Assembly: GCA_963752915.1 (NCBI GenBank)
Contig: CAVVZZ010000010.1
Span: 558,001 to 622,000 of the forward strand
Reading direction: 5' to 3'
Source of the DNA: DATJPR01 sp963752915
Lineage (GTDB): Bacteria; Bacteroidota; Ignavibacteria; UBA10030; UBA6906
DNA: 64,000 bases
Shown here: in pieces, positions 35,509 through 47,320 of the stretch
Layout: each line of letters opens with the position of its first letter
Numbering within the stretch: position 1 is the first letter of the stretch
Notes under the pieces: generated by a model
What the model was told of the DNA's origin: nothing
The model's database searches: none
The model's input: the letters and a program-made list of their open reading frames with translations, nothing else
Position numbers and translations under genes: made by a program

Positions 35509-37488
35509 TCACTTCGTAAGAACCATCGCCTTCGTTGCCGTGTACGTGCCGGCAGTAAGTCTGTAGAAGTACACCCCACTTGCCAGATTCGTTCCATCAA
35601 AGGTAAACGAGTGTTCGCCCGCCGAATATCTTCCGTTCGCCAAGACGGCGATTTGTCTTCCCAGAAGGTCATACACGACAAGCCGTATGTCCCTGTCCCC
35701 TGACACCTGAACCCTGATCCCTGTTGTCGGATTAAACGGATTCGGGTAGTTCTGTTCAAGCACGAATTCGCGCGCAAGGCCATTGGCAGTCGGAACGGAT
35801 GTCGCCACGAACGGTGAAAGGACAAGATCCACCCCGCTCACAAAGAGACTTCCAGCCGGAGCGGAAACGGAAGTCTGCGTTGCCTGAAACCCATTCAGGT
35901 CCCCCGAAAGAGTCACCTTCTCCGAAGGAAGGCCGCTGAGTGAATAGAACCCATTGTCGTCCGTGAGACTGTACCCTGCGATCGACCCGTTGGAGAACGC
36001 GGCATACACGTTGACTCCGCGGACCGGTATGCCACCCGAGGTAATTCTGCCATCGACGTGATTGAACCCGCCGATCGTTATTCGCGTCACCCCGATATCG
36101 ATGCCCGTGACATTTCCTGCGACGTTGATCGTGTCGGCCTGTTGCCACTCGGCAATCCCGAACGCACCCGCCCGGTAATATGCAGGGGCGTACAAGCTGA
36201 ACGGGAGTCCGAGGGCGATGTACTTGCCCGCGCGGACATGTGTGACAGCGAATGCACCCAGCGAATCCGTGTACGTGAAGACGGAAGAGAGGTCGCTGGA
36301 CTGATGCGGGACCGGAACAAGAACAATCCGTGATGGAACATGAACTCCGTTGGAATCGCTGACCGTTCCCATGACGCTAAACACGGCAGACGGACTGAAT
36401 GCCCTCAGGTTGAAGTTGATGCCGCTTGTATCTCCGGTCAATCGAAGCGGATCAGCCATGGTGGGATTGGATTGATGGTTAAAGAACTGTGGAGCGTACC
36501 CCGGTTTCGAGGCCAGGACGACATATGAGGTACCGGCTGCTACCGTGGCCTGAAAATGCCCGGCAGAATCGTCTCCTCCCTGCCAGACCACTCCTTGCGC
36601 ATGCCCTAATCCGTCAATGTCGACCGTCTCCGCACTCAGTCCCACGACCTCATCACCGGACGATGATCTGTCTTCCATGTCCTGGATCGAGCGCACGATG
36701 AGGACTCGCGCCCCCGGAAGCGGGGAACCGGCAGAATCCATCACGGCTCCGCTGACAGTCACCGGAGTGCCGACGCCCGGCTTTGTCAGATCAAAATTTG
36801 CCACAATGCGTGACGTATCGTCAACCCGAATCGGTGTCGCGTCGGCCGGACCTGAGGCGTTTGAATACCATTCGGAGTTGTAGACAGGAGAGCCTCCGGA
36901 GAGAGGGGGGTGCGCTTTCACCACATAGGTTCCGGTGTCGAGCGCCGCGCGGTAATGACCGCTTCCGTCTGACAGGACCTTTTGCACCGGCACGCCTGAG
37001 GAAGAAACGCGGTAAAACAGTACCTGAACCGCTGTGATGGGCTTACCGCTCAGGCTGTCCGTCACCCTCCCCGAAATCGTCCCGTTATTCTTCCGTTTGC
37101 TTCCTCCGCCTCCGCCCCCTTGTTGAACGGCGGTTGCGCTGACATAGCTGCTACGATCGCTTTCATATCTCGTCGTGTCGACAAACACGTTGGCCGTGAC
37201 ATAATAGTAGTACAGCTGTCCGCCGAGAATTTGAAAATCAACGTACGTGGGGTAGTATGATGTGCCGACCAACTCGAAGTGGGAACTGTCGCCGAGGGAA
37301 CGATAGATGCGATAGGACTCAGCGCCGACGGAGTTGCTGGAACTGTGCCAGGAAACGTAAATGTCGGGTACATAATAGAAGGAAGCGGTGATCGAAAGGA
37401 GCGTGGGAGCAGGCGGTGCCTGCGCATGCACCATTGGCGAAGCACATACCAAAGCGGACAGGAGGAACACTGTAGCCACTGTTTTCAT
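35509..37488 (-). CDS. Secreted multidomain protein with carboxypeptidase-like regulatory repeats and sorting domain
   Basis: 659 residues from the ATG at 37488, which opens a signal peptide (TVATVFLLSALVCASPMVHA). An Fn3-like module (about 25-120, YVSWHSSSNSVGAESYRIYR) is followed by a Gly run and several CarboxypepD_reg/CNA-B-like beta-sandwiches: GTISGRVTDSLSGKPITAVQ, VTVSGAVMDSAGSPLPGARV, FSVMGTVSDSNGVHVPSRIV and HVDGRITSGGIPVRGVNVYA. The end is a CTD (QNYPNPFNP, final Lys). Such proteins are structural or adhesive at the cell surface; no enzyme motif was seen. A heptamer array (35693-35727) encodes part of the CTD. Confidence 0.8.
   Translation of the reverse strand: MKTVATVFLLSALVCASPMVHAQAPPAPTLLSITASFYYVPDIYVSWHSSSNSVGAESYRIYRSLGDSSHFELVGTSYYPTYVDFQILGGQLYYYYVTANVFVDTTRYESDRSSYVSATAVQQGGGGGGSKRKNNGTISGRVTDSLSGKPITAVQVLFYRVSSSGVPVQKVLSDGSGHYRAALDTGTYVVKAHPPLSGGSPVYNSEWYSNASGPADATPIRVDDTSRIVANFDLTKPGVGTPVTVSGAVMDSAGSPLPGARVLIVRSIQDMEDRSSSGDEVVGLSAETVDIDGLGHAQGVVWQGGDDSAGHFQATVAAGTSYVVLASKPGYAPQFFNHQSNPTMADPLRLTGDTSGINFNLRAFSPSAVFSVMGTVSDSNGVHVPSRIVLVPVPHQSSDLSSVFTYTDSLGAFAVTHVRAGKYIALGLPFSLYAPAYYRAGAFGIAEWQQADTINVAGNVTGIDIGVTRITIGGFNHVDGRITSGGIPVRGVNVYAAFSNGSIAGYSLTDDNGFYSLSGLPSEKVTLSGDLNGFQATQTSVSAPAGSLFVSGVDLVLSPFVATSVPTANGLAREFVLEQNYPNPFNPTTGIRVQVSGDRDIRLVVYDLLGRQIAVLANGRYSAGEHSFTFDGTNLASGVYFYRLTAGTYTATKAMVLTK
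35693..35727 (-). repeat. Heptamer tandem repeat inside CTD coding sequence, CTGNNCC family
   Basis: Five units on the plus strand: CTGTCCC, CTGACAC, CTGAACC, CTGATCC and CTGTTGT. They encode the GIRVQVSGDR strand between NPFNP and VVYDLLG, the same place as in the gene at 25037. Confidence 0.8.
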
Positions 37489-37751
37489 GATGGTGGGTCC
37501 CGGTAGGTGGAAGTGATCTGGGAATGGAACTGCACCGTGTTTCGCAATCAACATGCCATGATTCTGTTGCCACGGAAGTGGATCTGATTTCTGGATTTCG
37601 GGTTATTTGACCTACCCCGGAGCAGTATGAGGCATCGACGCCTCAACCGGGATGCGCAGGATGTGGATCCAATGTCACATACGAGTGCGTGCGGGATTAT
37701 TTTGTATATTGACCACGGGACAATGCTACCAACATCACTCGCGGATCCATC

Positions 37752-40346
37752 ATGAATTGCTGGTGCCAGCTTCTCCTGCCATTCCTTTTCATCGTACCCC
37801 TCATATCTGGCAACGCCGCCGGTGACTCCGCTACATCATTGCGTGAATCCATTCCGCTGGTGAAGTGGGAGTTTGTCGAGGATACCGGAACCGGTGCGAC
37901 GGCGCTCCAGCCACCACAGAGGGCGGACTGGAAGCAAGTCGTCGTTCCGCATGTCTTTCGTCAATCCGGCCTGCCCGACAGCGCCGCCGGTTGGTATCGC
38001 CAGACCCTGGCGCTGACCGAGGCCGACCGGGACAAGCGTTTGTACCTGGTGCTGGAAGGAGCGGCATCGGTGAAGGACGTCTTCGTCAATGGCCAGTTCA
38101 TCGGGCGACACAAGGGCGCGTTCTCCGCCTCCGCCTTCGACCTGACCGCGGCAGTGAAGATTGGCCAGACCAACACCCTGGCCGTACGCGTGAGCAACCG
38201 CGAGGACGAGGCCAGGAACTGTTTTTCACGCTCTTCGCTGTACTACGTCAATGGCGGCATGTTCCGCAAGGCCTGGCTGGTCAAGACCGCCGAGGTGCAT
38301 ATTTTCCCCGATATGGGTTCGAGCGGCGTTTATCTGACGCCCGGCAACATTATCGAGGCGAGCGCCGATCTCAACGCACGGACGGTCGTGCGGAACTCTC
38401 TCGCGTCGCCCGTCGAGGTTGTGGTTCGCCATTTTGTCAATGATCCCGGTAATGCGGACTGTGGACGATTCGAGACGAAGCAAACCATTCCCGCCGGGGA
38501 AACAGCAACGATCAGGGCCACGGGAAAAATCGATCATCCCAAACTCTGGGATATTGGGCAGCCCAATCTTTATACCGTCCGTACGGAAATCAGCGTGGGC
38601 GGACAGGTGAGCGACGCGGTGACGGAACGTGTGGGACTCCGCACGATCGCTCTCAAAGACAATCGCTTTTATTTGAACGGACGCGAAGTGCAGTTTCGCG
38701 GCGTCAACAAGCACGCGCAAAACGAATACGTATGGAATGCGGTGAGCGATGAAGATCTGCGGCTCGAATGGCAATGGATGGCCGACCATGGGCGTGAACA
38801 TGGTGCGGCTGCCGCATTATCCCCATAGCCACCTGGAATACGACATCGCCGATGAGCGCGGCATTGTCGTGTGGGCCGAGAACGGTTACGCTGGGCAGCT
38901 TTGGAAAGAACCGGGCAATGAGGAAAAAACCATAACGCCCGACGGCGAACGCCTCACCCGCGAGATGGTGCGGCAAAACTGGAATCATCCCAGTATTCTT
39001 TTTTGGAGCTCGGGCAACGAGACTATTCTGGACGTGGTCAGCCACTATGCAGCCGTGATTCGCCAGGAGCACGATTCCACACGGCTCGTAACTTACGCGG
39101 CGGCCGGCAATCAGAAACCGGAGAACTGCGATTTTATTGCATACAATACCTACGACGGCTGGTATACCAGCGGCCCCTACACTGATTTCACCAAATCGCC
39201 GCACAATGCTATGGTTTCCGAAACCGGATCGGGCGATTGGATCACGCACCACGTTCCCTATGGCACTATAAAATTCACGGTCAATGAATACGAGCCCGAG
39301 GAGTACTCGGAGATGTTTACCGAGTATCGGCTCCAGACCGTTTGCCGCAATGACGTCGGAAATCACCCGATGTTTTTATGGTGGAACTTCCGCGAGTTCT
39401 ACAACTTGAAGTTCAAAAACAATCGCAATACCAAGGGGCTGCTGACGCTCGCGGGCACGCCGAAGGACGGGGCCTTCTTGTTTCAGGCGTTCTTTAATCC
39501 CGGCAAGCCGGTGGTGCACATTTGCGGGCGGTACCACTTTCTCCGAACCTTTGCACCCGACAACGGCATAAAGGTCTATTCCAATGCCGGCGAATTGCAG
39601 TTGACCCTAAACGGAGTCGCTCAGGACAAAATCAAGAACGGCAGCATATCGCATACCGGATTCCGAGATGAAGCAGGCAGATGGGACGGTGGTTCCGGTG
39701 CCGGGCATTCCGGTGGCGAACGTCTTCTTCTGGAAAACTCCACTCAAGCCGGGGCGAAACGTTGTTGAAGTCGACGATGGCCTCGGACACAGCGACCGGA
39801 TGATCATCTATCAGAAACCGGCGAGGAGCACCGGATCCCGCCGCACTGGTCCAGGACCTCCGGAGTTCCAATGCAGAAAATCCCGCCTACTTTATCGATC
39901 GTCCGGTGGAATCCCAAGGGCCGGTGTATACCGATGTGGATGGCTCCTCGGACAACACGTTCGATCTCTTGCCGAACGAGGTCGAGGGCGCAGGTTGGAT
40001 CGCCACACGTCGACTGAGCGACCCGAGACTTAAGACCGATCTGGACTTCGTCATCAACCCGGCCGCGAAAGGAGCAACGGTCTTTTTGCTCTTCTCGACC
40101 GGTGCGTATCCGACCGTTACGTTAAAGCAGCCCGATCCGGCGATTGCCGGAGCAGCTGAAGCATTGCGGAAGTCGCTCATCAGCGCCGGATTCAAAGCGA
40201 GTAAGATCGAAGCTGTCTGGCGTGATCACCTCCTCGTTCGGGCTTGCGCCGAACTTTGGAGTCGCGACGTTGCGCCCGGCGAAAAGGTGAAATTGCCAGG
40301 CCAGACCCTCGATTATGTGGTGATGGTGCGCGAGGCACTGAAATGA
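37752..40346 (+). pseudogene. GH2 beta-galactosidase-like enzyme, several frameshifts as read
   Basis: One GH2 coding region is spread over three frames (37752-38828, 38749-39768, 39906-40346 and part of 39668). Order: signal peptide (LLLPFLFIVPLISGNAAG), sugar-binding domain (GWYRQTLALTE, then VLEGAASVKDVFVNGQFIG), Ig-like domain, TIM barrel with FRGVNKHAQ, acid/base in FWSSGNET and nucleophile Glu in MVSETGSGDW, then C-terminal beta domains. The first shift is repaired by removing one C from 38786-38787 (MAD then MGVNMVRLPHYPHS); others lie near 39640-39665 and 39820-39850. It is a secreted glycosidase for beta-galactosides or similar. Its ATGA end overlaps the rhamnosidase start. Whether it is truly broken or misread is discussed in the findings. 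Confidence 0.75.
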
Positions 40347-42796
40347 GCCACATTCCCATGATGTACATTCTCCAGACGATGACGCACAGAATCGGACATA
40401 TCGCAATTGTCGTCGCCGTATTGGCATTGACCACCTGCACCGCACGAGGAATGGAGCCGGCAATTCCTGATTCCCTCTTAGATAGGCCCTGGGCAGCCTA
40501 CTGGATACAAGTGCCCGGAGAATCACCTCATGCTTTCGGAGTGTATCTCTTCAGGAAAACCTTCATGCTGCGAGAGGTGCCGTCGTCGTTCAGAATCCAT
40601 GTCTCCGCGGACAACCGATACAAGCTCTTTGTAAACGGAAGACTTGTCTCGCTCGGACCCGCTCGAGGCGACGTTCTCCATTGGCGTTTTGAAAGCGTCG
40701 ATATTTCGGGTTACCTGTCCCCCGGCAAAAACGTTGTTGCGGCGGTTGTCTGGAATGACGGCGACATGGCGCCGTTGGCCCAGATGTCATATCGATCCGG
40801 GTTCATCCTGCAGGGAGATTCGCCGGTGGAGGCTGTACTCAATACCAACGGCACCTGGAAATGTGCGAAGGACGAAGGCTATAGCCAGTTGCTTCCCGCC
40901 GTGATAGGCTATTATGCGGCGAGCCCGGGCGAGTGTCTCGACATGAAAAAGCACGAAAACGGATGGGAGAAAGTCGGGTACGAAGATTCCTCCTGGCTGA
41001 CGGCGGCGGAGATGTTCCACGGCAATCCCAAAGGGGTTTTTACTTTCGATCCCGGCTGGATGCTTGTGCCATCGCCGATTCCCGAAATGGAAATGAGAAC
41101 GGAGCATCGAATGGTTGTGCGGGAATCTTTCGGAGTCGACGTCCGGCCGGGTTTCCTTCCGAGAAACTCATCCTCTGACAATCCCGGCGGCCACCGATGC
41201 AAAGCTCATTCTCGATCAAACGTATCTCACGGACGCATATCCCACATTTGTTTTCGGTGGCGGCGCGGGGGCGGTGATATCTGTCAAGTACGCGGAAGCA
41301 TTGTATTCAGCAGCCGGGAAAGACACTTCCTCACCGGTTCGATATTCCAAGGGGAACCGAAATGACATCGCAGGCAAAATGTTTATTGGACTGGAGGACA
41401 GGGTAGTATCGGACGGCAGCTCCAGTTGGTCTTTTACACCCCTGTGGTGGAGAGCATACCGCTACATACAAGTCGAAGTACGAACCGGGAATGATCCGTT
41501 GACGATCAAAGAAATCTACGGGACGCACACGGGTTATCCTTTTCGCCTTAACGCGAAGTTCGGGAGCTCCGACACGAGCCTCGCGGATATCCTGAACGTC
41601 GGCTGGCATACGACACGACTATGTTCCTTTGAGACCTTCATGGATTGTCCCTATTACGAACAGCTTCAATATGCCGGAGACACGAGGATCCAGGCTCTCG
41701 TTTCGTATTTCAACAGCGGGGACTCCCGCCTCGCAAGGAATGCCATCGATCTTCTCGACGATTCCAGGATTGCGGCGGGACTGACAGAGAGCCGCTGGCC
41801 GAGTACATCCACGCAGCTTATTCCGCCATTCTCCCTCTGGTGGATCGGAATGCTCCACGACTATTGGATGTATACGGCGGACAGTGCCTTTGTCAAAAGT
41901 AAACTGCCGGGTGAGAGGCAGATTCTCTCCTTCTTCCACCAGTTGCAAAAAGAAGATGGTTCGCTCCGGACTCCGCCGTACTGGGATTTTACAGATTGGG
42001 TCAATCGTAAGGGTTGGGAAAATGGAGTGGCGCCGATAGCAAAGGATGGGAGTTCCTCTGTGCTGGATCTGCAGTTGCTGTGGGCCTATGAGCTTGCAGG
42101 GCAGATGGAGAACAAACTCGGCATGAAGACTTATGCCCAGCTGTACCGTGACGAGGCTGCAATCGACTGAAAAGAACAATTCTGCGGAGAGTACTGGGAC
42201 AGCGCGAAGAACGAATTTGCTGATACTCCGGAGAAAGAGTCATTCTCACAACACGCGAATGCGTTGGCTATTCTTGCGGGAGTCGTGCTCGGGGAGGGAA
42301 CTCAGGTCGTTCGGCGAGAGGATTCTGTCAGATACAACGATGACGCAGGCCACAATTTACTTCAAGTACTACGTCAACCGCGCGTTGGTCGAGGCCGGTC
42401 TCGGAAACGACTATCTGAACTGGCTCGGCATCTGGAAAGAGAATCTGGACTACGGAATGACGACCTGGGGAGAGACTTCGGACCTCAACTACACAAGGTC
42501 AGATTGTCATGGCTGGGGATCAAGCCCGAACATTGAGTTTTATCCGGACGGTGCTCGGGATCGACAGCGACGCTCCAGGTTTCAGCAGGGTCAGGATTGA
42601 ACCACACCTGGGTGCGCTGACCAGTGCGAGTGGAGAAGTCCCTCATCCTGCCGGGAAGATTTCGGCGAGTTACGTTTTGAAGAATGGGGTGTGGAGCATC
42701 CGCATTGAATTGCCAAGGAAGACCTCTGGCGTTCTTAATTGGAAAGACAGGAGATACGAGTTGCAGGAAGGAGGCAATCAATTCACACTTGACTGA
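40343..42796 (+). pseudogene. GH78 alpha-L-rhamnosidase-like enzyme, several lesions as read
   Basis: The ATG at 40343 overlaps the GH2 stop (ATGA) and opens a lipoprotein-like or secreted N-terminus (HIAIVVAVLALTTCTARG). The Bac_rhamnosid_N-type region is YLFRKTFMLREVP, ADNRYKLFVNGRLVSLGPAR. The catalytic (alpha/alpha)6 barrel shows ETFMDCPYYEQLQYAGDTR and later FSQHANALAIL, both GH78 signatures. Lesions: one extra G at 41149-41151, an in-frame TGA at 42168-42170, a shift near 42310-42325 and one extra C at 42544-42545. The end is RIEPHLGAL and a C-terminal beta-domain. It should remove alpha-L-rhamnose from pectin- or exopolysaccharide-type glycans, together with the GH2 enzyme. Confidence 0.75.
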
Positions 42797-43085
42797 TCAG
42801 GAAAGCCGTGAGTTGTGGTCCGCGGGTCTTCCTCCACCCCAGCGAAACATTCAAGTTCCCGCCTCAGAGGAAGGGGATTTGGATGTTTTCATCTTCTTAT
42901 CGTGATGCCGGTCACAGTTTCTTGACATGCTTCAAGGAAAAGGGTAGTTTCAGAGAGGGGACAACTGGAACCGATAGATCCCCCATGCTCATTGAGAAGA
43001 AAGCCTTTTCCCGATTTTCGTGCAAAGGCTTTTGTCGTTTTGGCAGAGTAAAATGCAATCAGTCGTCCCGAGCAGGTGCAGTCCG

Positions 43086-46000
43086 ATGGTCAATTTACGC
43101 ATCTTCGAATCGATTCTGCTCGTTGTCGCCCTCATTCTTCCAGCTCACGTGACGTGCGCAGTCATTGAAGTATGGTGCTGCTCCTGCTCCCGGCGTCATC
43201 ACGCACTACGTGACCAAGGGGGACAAGGTCATCTCCTCGCACACCATCGACCTCAATGAAGAAGTGCGGCTGATTGTCGAATTCAAGACTCCTCCTCTCA
43301 GCACACTGGCACCAATCACAAACCGCTTGTCCCGCCCATCCAACGGACTGCGCTCCTCTCTGCCGTCCAGAGTGAACACTCCCAATTTGCGAAACGATCT
43401 CGCAGCCATCGACGCGCTTGGGGAGCTCAAGCCCGACAGCTGTTCGTCGGGCTGGCACACACTCGCATTCTGAGGGAGTACCAGACAGCATCAACGCCAT
43501 GGCCATATCGACACGACGCTGGGCGATGAGTGAACTCGCGAAGCTCGCGTACATCAAGAGGATCACTGAGGACAAGCCTGTCAAGGGGGACGATATCGAC
43601 GTGAACCACCAAATCGGAGCCGATAGTGTCGCCATAACCTTGGTCTCACCGGAACGGCGTCAGAATAGGGCTATCTGGACTCAGGTGTGGACTACAATCA
43701 GCCGAGCTGGGTGGACGGATTCGGACAAGGACATACATGGTTGGTGGCTTATGATTTTGTAACGATGACGCTGATCCGATGGATGACAACGGACATGGGA
43801 CACAAGTGTGTGCGATAATGGCCGGGACGAATGCGGGAGTCGCGCCCGGATGTGAGCGTCTACGCCTATAAAGTACTGGACCAAAATGCGCAAGGAATGA
43901 CCTCGACGGTCTTGGCCGGGATTGAACCGGGCTTTGATCCGGACAATAACCCTCTCACAAACGATGCGGTTGACATCATCAACATGAGTCTTGGAGGGGC
44001 CCGGAGACCCAACCGACCCGCTCTCAGAAGCAGTAGACAATGCAACGCAGGCCGGAGTGCTTTGCGTCGTTGCAGCAGGCAACACAGGGCCGGCATACCA
44101 ATCGATCGGCTCCCCCGGGTGTGCAATAAGTGCACTCACAGTCGGCGCCTGCGACAAATAGATCAGATTGCATCTTTCAGCTCAAGGGGGCCAATCAGCG
44201 AAGAGTTTTTCGCTGAAGCCCGATATCGTTGCGCCCAGGGGTTCAAATTGGGACGACGACGCTTGGCGGGGGAGCGGCACTCTTTTCCGGCACGTCGGCA
44301 GCCGCTCCAGTAGTAGCAGGAGCAGCCGCGCTACTCAAAGAGCTTCACCCAGCGTGGATTCCAAACCTTGTCAAGTGCGCACTCAAAGGCAGCGCAAAGT
44401 ATATTGGAACAGATGTTTGGTCCGAAGGAAGCGGTCGGGTAGATGTACTGAATGCTACCCGGAAAGATGTACTGGCCGCGCCGCAGAGCCTGAGTCTGGG
44501 TCTTGACGACCTGAGTCAGCAAACGTGGACGAGGTCGGACACAATAATCGTATACAACTTCTCTGATACTGTACGAACATTCTCAACTCAGATCACAGGA
44601 GGCTTGCCCAACGGAGTATCCGTCGCACTGTCTGAACCGAATATCACTGTCTATCCTGGGGGCAGTAGCGAGGTCTATGTTACGACAAACGTAGACAATT
44701 CGGTTGCTGCAATCCCAACGACGACCCCGCCGGCTGTGACTGGCACTATTCAATTCCATTCGTCGACCCTGGATCTTGAAGTACCATGGGCATTGGCGAT
44801 TGGCGCGTATGTTGACTTGAACATTGAAGCAAGCTTATCTCTAGCGGAAGTATATCTCGTCGGGCACGGCGGCGAGTACATTGAACTCCCCCCGTGGGAT
44901 TTTGCTATGAACGGCGGAACATACACTGATAGAGTCTTGCTTACGCCTGACAGGTATGATATCGTGGTAAATCTTTATGACGTTTGGAAGAACTTCTTCA
45001 TCGTCCACGACTCCGTATCAGTCAATCCTTGGGCGGCGGTCGTAATTCAAGATAGTGAGGCAAAATATCAGGTTGGCACTCCTCCGAGAGATGAAAACGG
45101 AAACATGCTTGACTCGTCTAATACTTTGAGTTGGAACGGCAAAGTGTGTTCGAAAAGAACCGGCTACTCTTTTGGAGAACTTTACGACTCACGATCGCCA
45201 GTGGGGCAGACGGACGGGATTACGTTGGTATCAAAACTGCCCCAAGACTACACTTTTGACTACTACTATCTCAGTGAGGTGAACAACCCAAAGTTCTATT
45301 CCTATGCAGGTAGAGTTGGTCCTGTGACAGAGGATCATGTAGTCAATTTGAAGCCCGGTGATCTCTTGATGCATTCTATTGACTTCAAAATCAGTGATAC
45401 TGTTCAGGCAATCAAGTTTATCCAATTCATGAATTTCTCGAGTGAGTTCGATGCCTGGGGAAGCTACAATCCGAACGGCCCCATTCTGATTGGAGCCAAT
45501 CACCAACAATGGTACTCTACCGGTCAGCCGACATCGAACTTCCCGTATGGAGGATACCTCTTCAACTTCCAGCTCGCTTTCACGGCTCATGGGACACCCT
45601 TCGGTCCTGACGCAGAAACCCAGCTCTTCAGGCTTCCGAACCGATTTCTTGGAGACGACGGGATCGTCCGAGAGATGCTCTCCTACTCCGATTCGGCAGT
45701 CATGGAGATCAAGCATCAGGGGATTGTGTATGGTCTTGGACCCCGGCACTATTTCGGGCGAATGGAGAACAGTCCACTCCGCCTCAAAGTCAAGACCAAT
45801 ACCAAGATCGGCCTCGGACCGAATCTCTTTCTAAACCAGCTTCTGGACGAGACTTCCCCGGAGAACCTCCTGTACCGGCTGCGCAATGACCAGGGCACGG
45901 TGATCAGTTCCGGTCTCGCCTCGTCTCTCCTTACGCAAGAGCAATACCAGAACACGATCTATTACGATCAGTTTTTTGGCGTGAACCTCTCCACGAGCGG

Positions 46001-47042
46001 AAAGTATACACTGGAGCTCATTGATACGAACTCTATGGTTGCAACGCGAAAAGGGACTGCCCGGGTTTTCCTCACCTCCGATACTCGCCTTGCAGACCCG
46101 AACCCACCATCAATGATCGCATTCAGCATCCTTGCTGACACGGTCTACACAGATCAGATCGATCCAGGCAAATCAGCAACGGTTGAGTTCCAGGTCACGG
46201 ATGATGTGGCACTGAGTCAAGTCGCGCTTTCCTACCAGCTTGAGAATGACACGCTCTGGCACCCAATTCCAGTTCAGCTCAATGGGAATATTTACTCAGC
46301 CAAGACGCCCACAGTTTCCGATCCCGTCTTCGTGAATCTACGACTTGTTGCGACAGATGCCTCGGGGAATATCATAGATTATCGCGCTGAACCGGCATAT
46401 CACCTCGGGCCCTGGAGCAACCGCCCGCCGTCGGTATCTAAAGCAGTGCACCCGGCCAACAAGGACACACTCGGCGTGTACTCCGGGCTTCACCCCTACA
46501 AGTTCATCTGGGCGAAATCGCATGATGCCGATAGCTGGGACACTCTCACCTACGCTATCCACATCCACGGGCCGATCTTCGACATCTTCAAAGGGATCAA
46601 CATATCGACGACCGACACGTCGATGATATTGACGGATGAAATGAGGAATCTGCAGCCGGACACAACGTACTCGTGGTGGATTACGACCACTGACGGTCAT
46701 GTCACGGTAAACTCCGACACTGCCTGGTTCAGGACGTCGGACACGATCCTCGCGGCAGTCGGTCAGTCGGACCTACCGAAGGAGTATGCGCTCTACCAGA
46801 ACTACCCGAATCCGTTCAACCCTACCACCACGATCAGATACGACCTGCCGAAGGAGTCGCATGTTGTCCTCAAAGTCTACAGCGTACTCGGTCAGCAGAT
46901 CGCGACGCTCATAGATGCGGACCAGAGGGCGGGGAGGTACTCGAGAGTACTTGACGGCTCAAGGCTGGCGAGTGGGATTTATTTCTACCGCGTCCAAGCA
47001 GGAACTTTTGTGGAGAGCAGGAAATTCGTGATTCTGCGGTGA
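43086..47042 (+). pseudogene. Subtilisin-like S8 protease with type IX sorting domain; N-terminal third frameshifted
   Basis: Signal peptide at 43086 (NLRIFESILLVVALILPAHV); the ATG at 43053 is an alternative. The protease domain is recoverable across shifting frames: catalytic Asp in YLDSGVDYN, His in DDNGHGTQV, KVLDQNAQGM, IINMSLGG, VVAAGNTGPAY and Ser in FSGTSAAAPVVAGAAALLKE. About ten lesions lie between 43165 and 44241; several are one-base changes in homopolymers (43755-43763 AA for AAA, 43846-43853 CCC for CC, 44001-44008 GGGG for GGG, TTTTT for TTTT near 44205, CCC for CC near 44234). From 44229 to 47042 the frame is clean: long beta-sandwich region, an Fn3-like part and a CTD (QNYPNPFNP). 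It is probably a secreted surface protease. Confidence 0.75.
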
Positions 47043-47184
47043 GCTTTCAGTGGCGGGTTAGCAGTGGCGGCAGACCGGTAAGCAGACGCGACAGGGGAAT
47101 TGCATCCACCTGATGGTGCAGTTTGAACGTCTCCTCCCTCTGTCCGTCAAGAATCCCGTCCGCGAGGCAAAGTCGCGTGGATGT

Positions 47185-47315
47185 ATTACTGCTATAGCGG
47201 TAATTTATCTTGCCTGTTACGACATTTTACTGCGATAACGATATATTGCTTGACAAATTACTGTTATAGCGGTATAATAAACCTGAAAACGCTCAATTCT
47301 ACCGCTATAGAGGCA
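47185..47315 (+). promoter_or_regulatory. Operator array of the hip locus
   Basis: Four related sites: 47185-47204 (ATTACTGCTATAGCGGTAAT, a 20-bp palindrome with one mismatched pair), 47228-47243 (TACTGCGATAACGATA, degenerate), 47257-47275 (TTACTGTTATAGCGGTA core) and 47300-47315 (TACCGCTATAGAGGCA). The third lies between -35 and -10 of the promoter and the fourth touches the ribosome site of the first gene. They are the expected binding sites of the HipB-like protein. The core differs from the TATCC-N8-GGATA operator known from Escherichia coli. Confidence 0.7.
47250..47278 (+). promoter_or_regulatory. Consensus promoter of the hip locus
   Basis: TTGACA at 47250-47255, exactly 17 bp, then TATAAT at 47273-47278: perfect sigma-70 hexamers, covered by an operator palindrome. 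This is the classic layout of an autoregulated toxin-antitoxin promoter. Confidence 0.85.
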
Positions 47316-47320
47316 AGAAA

